This document shows positions 36,001 through 43,850 of a stretch of DNA of 64,000 nt, piece by piece. The notes beneath the pieces are model-generated. The model saw only the letters and a list, made by a program, of their open reading frames with translations. It did not search any database and was not told the origin of the DNA. The translations under genes were made by a program, and so were the position numbers. Origin of the DNA: a virus. Position 1 is the first letter of the stretch. Each line of letters opens with the position of its first letter. The stretch lies in IMG/VR virus record IMGVR_UViG_3300042892_004016, positions 51,895 to 115,894 of that record, one strand, 5' to 3'.

Positions 36001-37232
36001 CAGTGGCCAGTGCCACTATAGCAGCTAGTGCAAATGCAGTAGCTGGTGCCAATGTCTCAGGCGCAGTTGCATTCGCAACAACAGCCAATGCAGTAGCAGG
36101 CGCAAATGTTTCAGGTGAAGTTACATTCGCAGCAACAGCAAATGCAGTAGCTGGTGCGAATGTAAGTGGTCAAGTAGCTAATGCATTGGTAGCAGGTACA
36201 GTATACACTAACGCACAACCAAACATTACTTCAGTTGGTACACTAACTGCGCTATCAGTAACAGGTAACATTAGTTCAGGTAACGCCAGTTTAGGTAATG
36301 CAGCCAGTGCTACGTACTTCATAGGTGATGGTAGTTTACTAACTAACTTAAGCATTGCATCAGCCAGTGTAGCAAATGCAAACTACGCTGCATATGCAGG
36401 TAACATAACAACTGCAGCACAACCAAATATCACCAGTACTGGTACACTAGTTAACTTGGCAGTATCAGGTAACGTTGTTCTTTCTGGCGCAAACGTAACA
36501 CTGGGCACAGTGGCAAATCTACATGTGGCTGGTGGTACTGCTGATTATGTGTTAAAAACAGACGGTTCAGGTAATCTAAGTTGGGTAGCACAGACTCCTT
36601 CAGCAGTGGTCACAGTAGACAACTTCACTGGCAATGGAGTAGCAACAGCATACACCCTGTCAGTTGATCCAGTCAGTGTAAACAATGTGTTGGTTAACAT
36701 AAACGGTGCAACTCAGTTAAGAGAAGCATACTCAGTATCAGGCACTACTCTGACATTTAGTTCAGCACCGCCTAATACTTCAAAGATTGAAATCACTACA
36801 TTTGGCTTAACTGCTGGTGGCGCGGGTGGTGGCGGTGCAAGTGCATTAAACGACTTGACCGATGTAACTATAACATCACCTAGTACTAATCAAGTTGTAA
36901 AGTACAATGGAAGCAGTTGGGTAAATGCTACTATCCCTGGAGTTAGCTACGTAGATGTTGTTGCTAACTACTCATTGGTTGCAGGTACCAAATATATTGT
37001 TAACACATCAAGTGCCAACTTGACACTGACATTGCCTAGTTCAGGAACACTGGGTGAAGAAATCAGTATCATAGACGGTACAGGTAATGCCAGTACTCAT
37101 GCAATCACAGTGGCTAGGAATGGTGGCAATATTCAAGGATTGGCCAGTGACATGACTGTTAGTACAGATAGAGCAGCGTTTACTCTAGTGTACTACAACA
37201 GCACTCAGGGTTGGATTCTCACTAACGTTTAA
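33039..37232 (+). CDS. Long fibre shaft with GANVSG tandem repeats
   Basis: 1397 aa. The start LLQPFNLDTTKDYTFT belongs to the LDTT class (with 43851, 49099, 55786, 61861). It contains three arrays of 18-21 residue units (AGANVSGAVAFATTANAV): 6 units at residues 91-201, 12 at 471-704 and 3 at about 1003-1053. Two GKDRG modules (KDRGQILHYY...FMGWDNSNGEF and ...NSNAEF) and QPNITSVGTLTALSVTGN segments lie between. A VDNFTGNG module and a terminal domain (SVDVV-type ANYSLVAGTKYIVNTSSANL ... HAITVARNGGNI) end the protein. The repeat pattern suggests a long, regular beta-helical trimer. A terminator follows. Confidence 0.85.
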   Translation: MSITLLQPFNLDTTKDYTFTTVTANIKTDNLLYANGSAWSFVSVAGSNTYLQFNDSGSFGAVANLAFNKSTNTLTVDNIVANGSGLTSITGANVTGAVAFATTANAVAGANVSGAVAFATTANSVAGANVSGTVASATVAASANAVAGANVSGEVSFAATANSVAGANVSGTVASATVASSANSVAGANVTGQVANALVSGTVYTNAQPNITSVGTLTALSVTGTATAGNLSTSGTLAAGDATITGNLTVSGSTITANVTTINVRDPIIEQGGDTAGALTTNDGKDRGQILHYYDGAAKDAFMGWDNSNGEFAFGSNVTTLNEVITYNTLGNVRANVFIGALSGAATTAGTVTTNAQPNITSVGTLSALSVTGNISSGNASLGNLATASYFSGDGSLLTNLNISAATVANANYAAYAGNITTAAQPNITSVGTLTDLSVTGNIGAGNVTAVTTVTAAQFVGNGVGITNIAGANVTGTVASATVAASANAVAGANVSGTVASATVATTANAVAGANVSGEVTFAATANAVAGANVSGAVAFATTANAVAGGNVSGQVSYAAVANSVAGANVNGEVANAAFSTLSGTASTANAVAGANVSGAVAFATTANSVAGANVSGTVSSATNATTAATANSVAGANVTGAVSFATTANAVAGANVSGAVAFATTANAVAGANVSGEVAFAATANAVAGANVSGQVANALIAGTVYTNAQPNITSVGTLTALSVTGNISSGNASLGNAASATYFIGDGSLLTNLSISTASVANANYAAYAGNVTIAGQANITSVGTLTSLAVTGNIGAGNVTATGTVTAAQFVGNGVGITDVAGANVSGQVANALVAGTVYTNAQPNITSVGTLTSLTVTGTATAGNLSTGGTLSAGDATITGNLTVSGATITANVTSINVKDPIIEQGGNTSGALSTNDGKDRGQILHYYTTAPVDAFMGWDNSNAEFAFGSNVSIASEVTTFNTLGNIRAQHVYANIDAANIVGTVASATIAASANAVAGANVSGAVAFATTANAVAGANVSGEVTFAATANAVAGANVSGQVANALVAGTVYTNAQPNITSVGTLTALSVTGNISSGNASLGNAASATYFIGDGSLLTNLSIASASVANANYAAYAGNITTAAQPNITSTGTLVNLAVSGNVVLSGANVTLGTVANLHVAGGTADYVLKTDGSGNLSWVAQTPSAVVTVDNFTGNGVATAYTLSVDPVSVNNVLVNINGATQLREAYSVSGTTLTFSSAPPNTSKIEITTFGLTAGGAGGGGASALNDLTDVTITSPSTNQVVKYNGSSWVNATIPGVSYVDVVANYSLVAGTKYIVNTSSANLTLTLPSSGTLGEEISIIDGTGNASTHAITVARNGGNIQGLASDMTVSTDRAAFTLVYYNSTQGWILTNV
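33309..33641 (+). repeat. GANV(S/T)G array 1 (6 units)
   Basis: Six in-frame units of 54-63 bp encoding GANVSGxVxxATxAN(A/S)VA. Units differ mainly at silent positions and in a 3-codon length variant. Confidence 0.85.
34449..35150 (+). repeat. GANV(S/T)G array 2 (12 units)
   Basis: Twelve in-frame units, mostly 54 bp with longer variants, same consensus as array 1. Long stretches of near-identity could support recombination within and between fibre genes. Confidence 0.85.
36045..36197 (+). repeat. GANVSG array 3 (3 units)
   Basis: Three in-frame units of the same consensus, ending in the GQVANALVAGTVYTNAQPN junction also seen at the ends of arrays 1 and 2. Confidence 0.8.
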
Positions 37233-37241
37233 TATAGTATA

Positions 37242-37275
37242 AAAAAGCACAGACTATGATTAGTTTGTGCTTTTT
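37242..37275 (+). terminator. Intrinsic terminator
   Basis: AAAAAGCACA and TGTGCTTTTT pair; inside, ACTA pairs with TAGT around TGAT. It ends in Ts and sits 10 bp after the stop of the 33039 gene. Confidence 0.85.
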
Positions 37276-37324
37276 AAAATGTCATTGCCTGGCATATCCC
37301 ATCAAATAACAAAGAGAACAATAA

Positions 37325-37402
37325 ATGTCAGATTACAGTACACTAAAAAACGCAGCAATAATTGAAACAATATCTACCCCAACTTCAAATACAGACTTGG
37401 GT
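37325..37402 (+). repeat. 78-bp exact repeat, copy 1
   Basis: First 78 bases of this gene, identical to 38870-38947 including silent positions; the sequences diverge immediately after. Recent duplication or gene conversion of the anchor segment. Confidence 0.95.
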
Positions 37403-38845
37403 ACAGTAGAAAACACTTACGGTAATATTTACTTGAGTGGAAATGTAAACTTAAACGGCGTTGACGTAAACTCGACAAACGTGCTTGGGCCAAAAGTAGC
37501 AACAATTACTTACACGGGTGATGATACTGCAGCAGATCCTGCAGGTGGGCAAACAGTAACTTTAACTGGCTCTGGATTCAATCTTGGAGCTAGTGTGTTG
37601 ATAAGTGGAGTTAGTCCCAACGTTGTTACACGAGTCAGCAGTACTGTTCTCACATTCACGGCGCCAGCACAATCTGTCGGAAACTACACTCTTTATGTGA
37701 TCAATCCAGATGGTGGAACTGCAATATTTCTTCCGGGCATGTCATATAGTGGAACTCCCACTTGGAGTACTAGCTCTGGTTCATTGGGTATTACTGGATC
37801 AGGCGGCAGTACTGCATTTACTGTAGTCGCCACCGGTGACGCTCCTGTAACTTACAGCGTAACCACCGGTGGGCTTCCAGCTGGGGTCACGTTAAACGCC
37901 AGTACTGGCGTTATATCCGGTACTGCCCCGGTACTTGCTTCAACAACCACTTACAACTTTACAGTGACTGCAACAGATGCGCAAAATCAAGAAACTCCAC
38001 GTAATTTTAGTATTACCGTTAACGTAAATCCATCGGCAACCGGTGGCACGGTCACAACTGTGGGTGATTACAAAATACACACGTTCACCAGCAGCGATAG
38101 CGTAATTTTCTCAAGTGGTGGTTCGGCACAGTATTTGGTTGTTGCAGGTGGTGGCGCCGGCGGCACTGGTAACTACGGCGGTGGCGGCGGCGCGGGTGGT
38201 TTCTTAACTGGCAATGTTGATTTTAGTTCAGCTACATATACCGTAACAGTTGGCGCAGGTGGCATTGGTCAAGGTAGCCAATCTCTCCGCGGCGGCAATG
38301 GGGCAAACAGTGTAATATCTGGCACAGGTGTATCAGTGACTGCAGTGGGTGGTGGTGGTGGTGGCAGCAGAAATAATGACGCAGCAGGTGGAAACTCAGG
38401 CGGCGCTCCAGGAGGCTCGGGCGGTGGCGCAAGTTTTGTAAGCTCTGCCGGCGGCAAGGGTGTTTACCCAGGATCAACTTTCATAGATGCACCAAGACAA
38501 GGTTACGACGGTGGAACAAACCCAGCGGGACAATATGCTGCAGGTGGTGGTGGTGCGGGTGGCGTTGGGCATGACGGAACTAATTTTGCAAATAGGTCTG
38601 GTGGTGCCGGCTTAGCCAACCCAATTACAGGATCAACTGCAGGCGTATTGTCAGTCTCAACTTATTATTTGGCTGGTGGTGGCTCAGGTAACTTTAACGG
38701 CGGCTCTCCGTATGCACTGGGTGGTGCGGTGGGTGGCGCCGGCACCGCAGGATCAGGAGCTGGAGGACTTGGAGGATTTAGTCTAAACGGAGCAGGATCC
38801 GCCGGCGGCTCTGGTGTAGTGGTTATCAAGTATAAATTTCAATAA
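37325..38845 (+). CDS. Gly-rich adhesin, MSDYSTLKN class, copy 1
   Basis: 506 aa. The N-terminus MSDYSTLKNAAIIETISTPT is identical to the next gene, down to the DNA. Order: anchor 1-50 (TYGNIYLSGNVNLNG); TIG at about 55-140 (GGQTVTLTGSGFNLGA); He_PIG at about 141-235 (VTYSVTTGGLPAGVTLNAST); a strand VGDYKIHTFTSSDSVIF at about 245-262; then the Gly-rich domain to the end (QYLVVAGGGAGG ... GGSGVVVIKYKFQ). Here the KIHTFTSS strand precedes the Gly-rich part; in three other genes the equivalent strand follows it. Probably a short surface adhesin with a polyglycine tip. Confidence 0.85.
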   Translation: MSDYSTLKNAAIIETISTPTSNTDLGTVENTYGNIYLSGNVNLNGVDVNSTNVLGPKVATITYTGDDTAADPAGGQTVTLTGSGFNLGASVLISGVSPNVVTRVSSTVLTFTAPAQSVGNYTLYVINPDGGTAIFLPGMSYSGTPTWSTSSGSLGITGSGGSTAFTVVATGDAPVTYSVTTGGLPAGVTLNASTGVISGTAPVLASTTTYNFTVTATDAQNQETPRNFSITVNVNPSATGGTVTTVGDYKIHTFTSSDSVIFSSGGSAQYLVVAGGGAGGTGNYGGGGGAGGFLTGNVDFSSATYTVTVGAGGIGQGSQSLRGGNGANSVISGTGVSVTAVGGGGGGSRNNDAAGGNSGGAPGGSGGGASFVSSAGGKGVYPGSTFIDAPRQGYDGGTNPAGQYAAGGGGAGGVGHDGTNFANRSGGAGLANPITGSTAGVLSVSTYYLAGGGSGNFNGGSPYALGGAVGGAGTAGSGAGGLGGFSLNGAGSAGGSGVVVIKYKFQ

Positions 38846-38869
38846 ACAAAATAACAAGGATAGAAATAA

Positions 38870-38947
38870 ATGTCAGATTACAGTACACTAAAAAACGCAG
38901 CAATAATTGAAACAATATCTACCCCAACTTCAAATACAGACTTGGGT
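38870..38947 (+). repeat. 78-bp exact repeat, copy 2
   Basis: Identical to 37325-37402. The third member of the class (40781) has a diverged version of the same start. Confidence 0.95.
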
Positions 38948-40756
38948 TCTGATGCAAATAGATATGGCAATATCTTCCTGCAAGGAAATTTAGCTATTGG
39001 TAACTTAGTAGCAAACGAATCCACACTAGTATCACCAAAGATTAGCGGATTAACTTATGTGGGTGATGATACTGCGGCCGACCCTACTGGAGGACAAACT
39101 ATCACTATTAACGGTAGTGGTTTTGCACTTGGGGCAGTGGTTTACGTAGCAGGATCAGTGGTAGGAGTTACGGCGGTAGTAAATGCTTCTACTATCACAT
39201 TCACAAGCCCTGTAAAAAATGCAGGTAATTATGCATTGGTCGTAGTAAACTTAGATGGTGGTACAGCTACGTTTATTCCAGGCATGCAGTATTCAGGAGT
39301 TCCCAGCTGGAGTACTAGCGCAGGTAGTTTAGCCAACGTATATGAATATTCGTCAGTAAGCTCAACTTTAGCAGCCTCTAGCGACACTGCAGTAACTTAC
39401 GCAGTGACCTCAGGTGCATTACCTACTGGTGTTACCTTAGCCGCATCAACCGGTGTAATATCAGGAACAACACCAGCAATTGCCAGTGGAGCAAACACAT
39501 ACAGCTTTACTACCAGCGCAATAGATGGAGAAAATCAAGATACTCCTAGAAATTTTAGCATTACGGTAAATGCCGATTCAGTTGCTTGGTCAAGCCCTGC
39601 AGCCAACGCAGCCCTTACTACCACCGTTGGAGACATATTTGTTCAGGCATTGAGTGCAACCAGCGCAGCAGGCAAATCAATAACATACACTGCAAATGCG
39701 CTACCTGCAGGATTAAGTATAGTTGGTGCGAACATTACCGGCACTCCTACTACTGCAGGAAGTGTAACCTCACTGCTCACTGCTACCGCTGCGTCAACGG
39801 GAAAAACAGCTACCAGAACAATTAGCACCACTGTAGCGTCCCCAGTTATGGCAGCAACTGGTGGAACAGTAACATACGATGGTAACTTCAAGATACACAC
39901 ATTTACTACGTCAGGCACATTCACAGTTTCTACTGCAGCTACCGGAGCCAACACTGCTACCGTGCTTGCAGTGGCTGGTGGTGGCAGTGGTGGATCTACT
40001 GGTTGCGGCGGAGGCGCAGGCGGATTGCTATATGGAACCTACACGTTTGCACCACAGGCCTATACAGTGACCATTGGAGCTGGCGGCTCAGGACCCACTG
40101 CATCAGTTACGCAGGGAAACAAAGGCAGCAATACTGTAATGGGAGCTGCAACTGCAATTGGTGGTGGAGCCGGAGCGAACAATACTGACGGTACCAGTGG
40201 TGGTAGTGGTGGTGGTTCAGGTTATAGCCCAGTTTCAGCCGGCGGCGCGGTACAGCAAACCGACAGTGGTGGCTTAACAGGATTTGGTAGTGCAGGCGGC
40301 CAAGGAAAAGACTATGGTTCATATTCATATGGCGGTGGTGGTGGCGGTGCAGGGGCAGCAGGTGAAGGATTCGTAACCGGTGGTGGCAACAACGCTGGTG
40401 GTAAAGGTTGGGCTGGCGGCATTGGAAAAGCATATAGCATCAGCGGCACTAGCTTATACTATGCAGGTGGTGGCGGCGCAGGCGGATACTTTGGTAGCGG
40501 TGGAAACAGTGGTAACGGTGGTGATGGCGGTGCAGGCGGTGGCGGTGGTGCAGGTGGCGGCGTAGCTGCCTCATACGATCCCGGCACCAGTGACACCGGT
40601 CGCGGAGCTACAGCTCCGGAAACGCGCACCCAGGGCAGAGGTGGTAGTGGCGGCCCCAACACCGGTGGCGGTGGCGGTGGCGCAGTCTACGGATATGGAT
40701 ATGGTTACGGCGATGGTGGATCAGGCGTGGTCATCATCAGATATCAGTATCAATAA
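38870..40756 (+). CDS. Gly-rich adhesin, MSDYSTLKN class, copy 2
   Basis: 628 aa. It shares the exact anchor start with 37325, then follows the 40781 type (RYGNIFLQGNLAIGNLVA). Order: TIG at about 55-140 (GGQTITINGSGFALGA), two He_PIG domains at about 141-325 (VTYAVTSGALPTGVTLAAST; ITYTANALPAGLSIVGANIT), a strand DGNFKIHTFTTSGTFTVS at about 340-357, then a long Gly-rich domain ending GGSGVVIIRYQYQ. It looks like a mosaic of the genes on either side: the start of one and the body of the other. Ribosome site AAGGAT. Confidence 0.85.
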   Translation: MSDYSTLKNAAIIETISTPTSNTDLGSDANRYGNIFLQGNLAIGNLVANESTLVSPKISGLTYVGDDTAADPTGGQTITINGSGFALGAVVYVAGSVVGVTAVVNASTITFTSPVKNAGNYALVVVNLDGGTATFIPGMQYSGVPSWSTSAGSLANVYEYSSVSSTLAASSDTAVTYAVTSGALPTGVTLAASTGVISGTTPAIASGANTYSFTTSAIDGENQDTPRNFSITVNADSVAWSSPAANAALTTTVGDIFVQALSATSAAGKSITYTANALPAGLSIVGANITGTPTTAGSVTSLLTATAASTGKTATRTISTTVASPVMAATGGTVTYDGNFKIHTFTTSGTFTVSTAATGANTATVLAVAGGGSGGSTGCGGGAGGLLYGTYTFAPQAYTVTIGAGGSGPTASVTQGNKGSNTVMGAATAIGGGAGANNTDGTSGGSGGGSGYSPVSAGGAVQQTDSGGLTGFGSAGGQGKDYGSYSYGGGGGGAGAAGEGFVTGGGNNAGGKGWAGGIGKAYSISGTSLYYAGGGGAGGYFGSGGNSGNGGDGGAGGGGGAGGGVAASYDPGTSDTGRGATAPETRTQGRGGSGGPNTGGGGGGAVYGYGYGYGDGGSGVVIIRYQYQ

Positions 40757-40780
40757 ACAACATAATAAAGAGAAAAATAA

Positions 40781-43753
40781 ATGTCAGATTACAATAGCTT
40801 AAAAAACTCAGCACTAACCAACCCAACTGGTAACCTAGATTTGGGATCTGCCACTAACCGATATGGTAACATTTTCCTTCAGGGAAATCTAGCCATTGGT
40901 AATTTAGTGGCAACTGAAACCAGTTTAGTATCACCAAAAATCAGCAGTTTGACTTATGCTGGTAATGACACTGCAGCCGACCCCACTGGCTCACAGACTA
41001 TCACCGTCAACGGCAGTGGATTTTCCAGTGGTGCAGCAGTGTATGTAGCAGGTTCAGTGGCATCAGCAGTCACAGTGGTCAGCTCTACTCAGGTCACGTT
41101 CTCCAGTCCTGCAAAAAGTGCAGGCAATTACACGCTGATACTGGTCAATTCAGATGGCGGCACTGCCACATTCATTCCAGGTATGCAGTACTCAGGCGTA
41201 CCCAGCTGGAGTACCAGCAGTGGTAGTTTAGCCAGCGTATACGAGTATGATGCAGTCTCCAGCACATTGGCAGCAACCAGTGATAGCCCAGTAACATACT
41301 CAGTAACATCAGGCGCGCTACCCACAGGTGTTACATTAACTTCAGCTACTGGTGTAGTAGCTGGCACAGCACCCAGCCAAGCATCTGGCTCAACCACTTA
41401 TAATTTTACTACCAGCGCAATAGATGGTGAGAATCAAGACACACCCAGAAACTTCAGCGTCACTGTTAACGCAGACGCAGTTACTTGGTCAAGCCCTGCA
41501 GATAGTACAACATACTCATTAGAGCAAGGCATTGCGATGGCTAATGTGGAATTGAGCGCATCCAGCGCAGCAGGTAAAGCAATCACATACACAGCCGATA
41601 GCTTGCCCACTGGATTGAATATAAGTGGCAGCAATATCGTAGGTACTCCTACTGTGGCGGCCAACACCAGCAGTACACTAACTGCTACTGCCAGCACAAC
41701 AAACAAAACAGCAACTAAAGTGGTAAACTGGACAGTATCGGTAGCCACTGATGCATATTTCAAGTCTGTTTCTTTACTATTAACTGGTGATGGGGTAGCT
41801 AACAATGCAACCAATAGTACATTCACCGACAGCAGCACCACTGCTCTCGCTATGACCAAATATGGTAACACTGCTCAGGGCGCTTTTAGTCCGTTTAGTC
41901 CAACCGGTTGGAGTGCTTATTTTGACGGCAGTGGCGATTATTTAACAACCACTGGATTTGGATTATCCACAGACTTTACCGTTGAGTTTTGGAGTTATCT
42001 TACCGCGCAACCAACTGGTGGGTATTTTATGTCTGCAAGTAGCTCTGGTCCCATTATAGGAGTGGAAGCTACTAAAACAATTTTGGGGTGGAACGGTGGC
42101 TGGATACTTAATCCTCCAAATGATTCTGCTATTTACCCAAACGGAGTGTCTCCATTAAATCAATGGAATCACTGGGCAGTTGTAAGAAGTTCCGGCACTA
42201 TTCGGTTTTACTTAAATGGGGTAATGCTTGGCTCGTCTAGTAGCGGCAGCGTCGCAAATGATGCCTCTATGTCGCAAACATGGGGAATTGGAGCATCAAA
42301 TGACGGGCAGTCAGTAAACGTACCGCATTATATGAGCAACTTTAGAATGTCAAATGTTGCCAGATACAGTGGATCAAGTGTTATCGGCGCCAATTTTACA
42401 TTACCCACTGCAGACTTTGTTAATGATATAAACACTATATTATTAACATTACAAAGCAATAGATTTAAGGACAACAGCACTACTCCTAAAGCAATTACCG
42501 CAGCGGGAGATGCAAAAGCGCAAGCATTTAGTCCATATGCTCCTACTGCTTCATACAGCGCCGCAACACATGGTGGCAGTATGTATTTTGATGGCAATGA
42601 TAACCTAGATGGCGCAGCAAACAATTCTAACATGAGAATGGGTACCGGAGACTATACAGTTGAGGGCTGGTTCTACCAATCAACGCTGTATTCTACGTAT
42701 GGAACAGTTTTTGAAATAGGCGCCGGTACCTCAGGCACCGGCGGCATACAATTCTCTATAGGTAATCAATCTCAGGGTGGAGTAAGAATTTACGCATATA
42801 ACGGTACCAATGGTTATGTGGGTGGCTTTATAACAAATCCTCCTCTAAATACATGGAATCACATTGCCTGGGTCCGTAGTAGCGGAGTTATGAAGATTTA
42901 CTTAAATGGTGTGGGCAATGCAGGTGGCGCACATACCGGTGACCTAACTGACTCATCAACGGTAACAGTAGGCGGCGAGTTCTCACGTAACGCATCGTTT
43001 ACGTATAATGGTTATATCTCGGATCTGCGTGTAGTTAAAGGCACTGCGGTCTACACCGGCAATTTCACTCCACCAACGGCTACATTAACAGCAATTTCAG
43101 GAACCTCACTGTTACTTAAAGGAACAAGTGCAGGTATAATTGATGCTTCTGGTAAGAATGATTCAGAGACAGTAGCTGATACAAAAATCAGCACCAGCGT
43201 GAAAAAATACGGTACCGGATCAATTTACTTTGATGGTACCGGAGATTACTTGCTATTTCCCGCTACCACAAACACCCAGTTAACTGGTAATTTTACAATT
43301 GAATTTTGGATGAATCCATCGGCAGCTGCGGTTGGCGGTGGCGACAAGGCAATAGTGGGATTAGGTAGCTCTGATCCACAAACCACTGTGATTAGATTAG
43401 TTGGTGCGCAGCTTCAATTTTGGGTGAATGGATCAACTTCTGGTATTGGTAGTGGATCCACTACTAACATAGCAGCCAATACATGGTACCATGTGGCTTT
43501 AGTTAGATACGGTACTGCGTCCAATAATGTAAAACTGTATCTCAACGGAGTTGCTGAGGGATCATTATCTGGAGCAAGAAATGATATAATTCCTCCATCT
43601 GGACAAAGTTCTGCAATGGCTATCGGTCGTCATGGAGCAACACAAAATGAAGGGTATTACAGTGGATACATTGACGAGTTTAGAGTGTCTAAAGGCGTCG
43701 CCAGATATACAACCAACTTTACTCCGCCAACCGCTAAATTTAATCTAAGATAA
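40781..43753 (+). CDS. LamG adhesin with TIG and Ig-like domains
   Basis: 990 aa, start MSDYNSLKNSALTNPTG (same class, diverged). Order: TIG at about 52-135 (GSQTITVNGSGFSSGA), two He_PIG domains at about 136-320, then three LamG/concanavalin-like domains. Their strands are visible as AYFDGSGDYLT...FTVEFWSY (about 380-540), MYFDGNDNL...YTVEGWFYQ (about 600-780) and IYFDGTGDYLL...FTIEFWMNPS (about 813-990). Each ends with the motif xxxRVVKGTAVYTGNFTPP. LamG replaces the Gly-rich tip of the two preceding genes on the same anchor, so the class offers alternative tips, probably glycan-binding. Confidence 0.87.
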   Translation: MSDYNSLKNSALTNPTGNLDLGSATNRYGNIFLQGNLAIGNLVATETSLVSPKISSLTYAGNDTAADPTGSQTITVNGSGFSSGAAVYVAGSVASAVTVVSSTQVTFSSPAKSAGNYTLILVNSDGGTATFIPGMQYSGVPSWSTSSGSLASVYEYDAVSSTLAATSDSPVTYSVTSGALPTGVTLTSATGVVAGTAPSQASGSTTYNFTTSAIDGENQDTPRNFSVTVNADAVTWSSPADSTTYSLEQGIAMANVELSASSAAGKAITYTADSLPTGLNISGSNIVGTPTVAANTSSTLTATASTTNKTATKVVNWTVSVATDAYFKSVSLLLTGDGVANNATNSTFTDSSTTALAMTKYGNTAQGAFSPFSPTGWSAYFDGSGDYLTTTGFGLSTDFTVEFWSYLTAQPTGGYFMSASSSGPIIGVEATKTILGWNGGWILNPPNDSAIYPNGVSPLNQWNHWAVVRSSGTIRFYLNGVMLGSSSSGSVANDASMSQTWGIGASNDGQSVNVPHYMSNFRMSNVARYSGSSVIGANFTLPTADFVNDINTILLTLQSNRFKDNSTTPKAITAAGDAKAQAFSPYAPTASYSAATHGGSMYFDGNDNLDGAANNSNMRMGTGDYTVEGWFYQSTLYSTYGTVFEIGAGTSGTGGIQFSIGNQSQGGVRIYAYNGTNGYVGGFITNPPLNTWNHIAWVRSSGVMKIYLNGVGNAGGAHTGDLTDSSTVTVGGEFSRNASFTYNGYISDLRVVKGTAVYTGNFTPPTATLTAISGTSLLLKGTSAGIIDASGKNDSETVADTKISTSVKKYGTGSIYFDGTGDYLLFPATTNTQLTGNFTIEFWMNPSAAAVGGGDKAIVGLGSSDPQTTVIRLVGAQLQFWVNGSTSGIGSGSTTNIAANTWYHVALVRYGTASNNVKLYLNGVAEGSLSGARNDIIPPSGQSSAMAIGRHGATQNEGYYSGYIDEFRVSKGVARYTTNFTPPTAKFNLR

Positions 43754-43772
43754 TGTAAATCGGGCTAATAAA

Positions 43773-43799
43773 ACAAAGATCAACACAGTTGATCTTTGT
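43773..43799 (+). terminator. Perfect hairpin after 40781 gene
   Basis: ACAAAGATCAAC and GTTGATCTTTGT form a perfect 12-bp stem with an ACA loop, 20 bp after the stop. No T-run follows, so it may be a processing or partial termination site. Confidence 0.6.
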
Positions 43800-43838
43800 C
43801 ATTAACGGGGACTAGTATAATAGTAATTAAAAAAAAAC

Positions 43839-43846
43839 AATAAATA
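43839..43846 (+). promoter_or_regulatory. Late promoter box
   Basis: AATAAATA, 4 bp before the ATG at 43851, after an A-run. Confidence 0.5.
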
Positions 43847-43850
43847 CAAT

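Noticed and set aside
33309-36197. CRISPR-like array
   Set aside because: Repeats are in frame, have no unique spacers, and encode a regular protein repeat.
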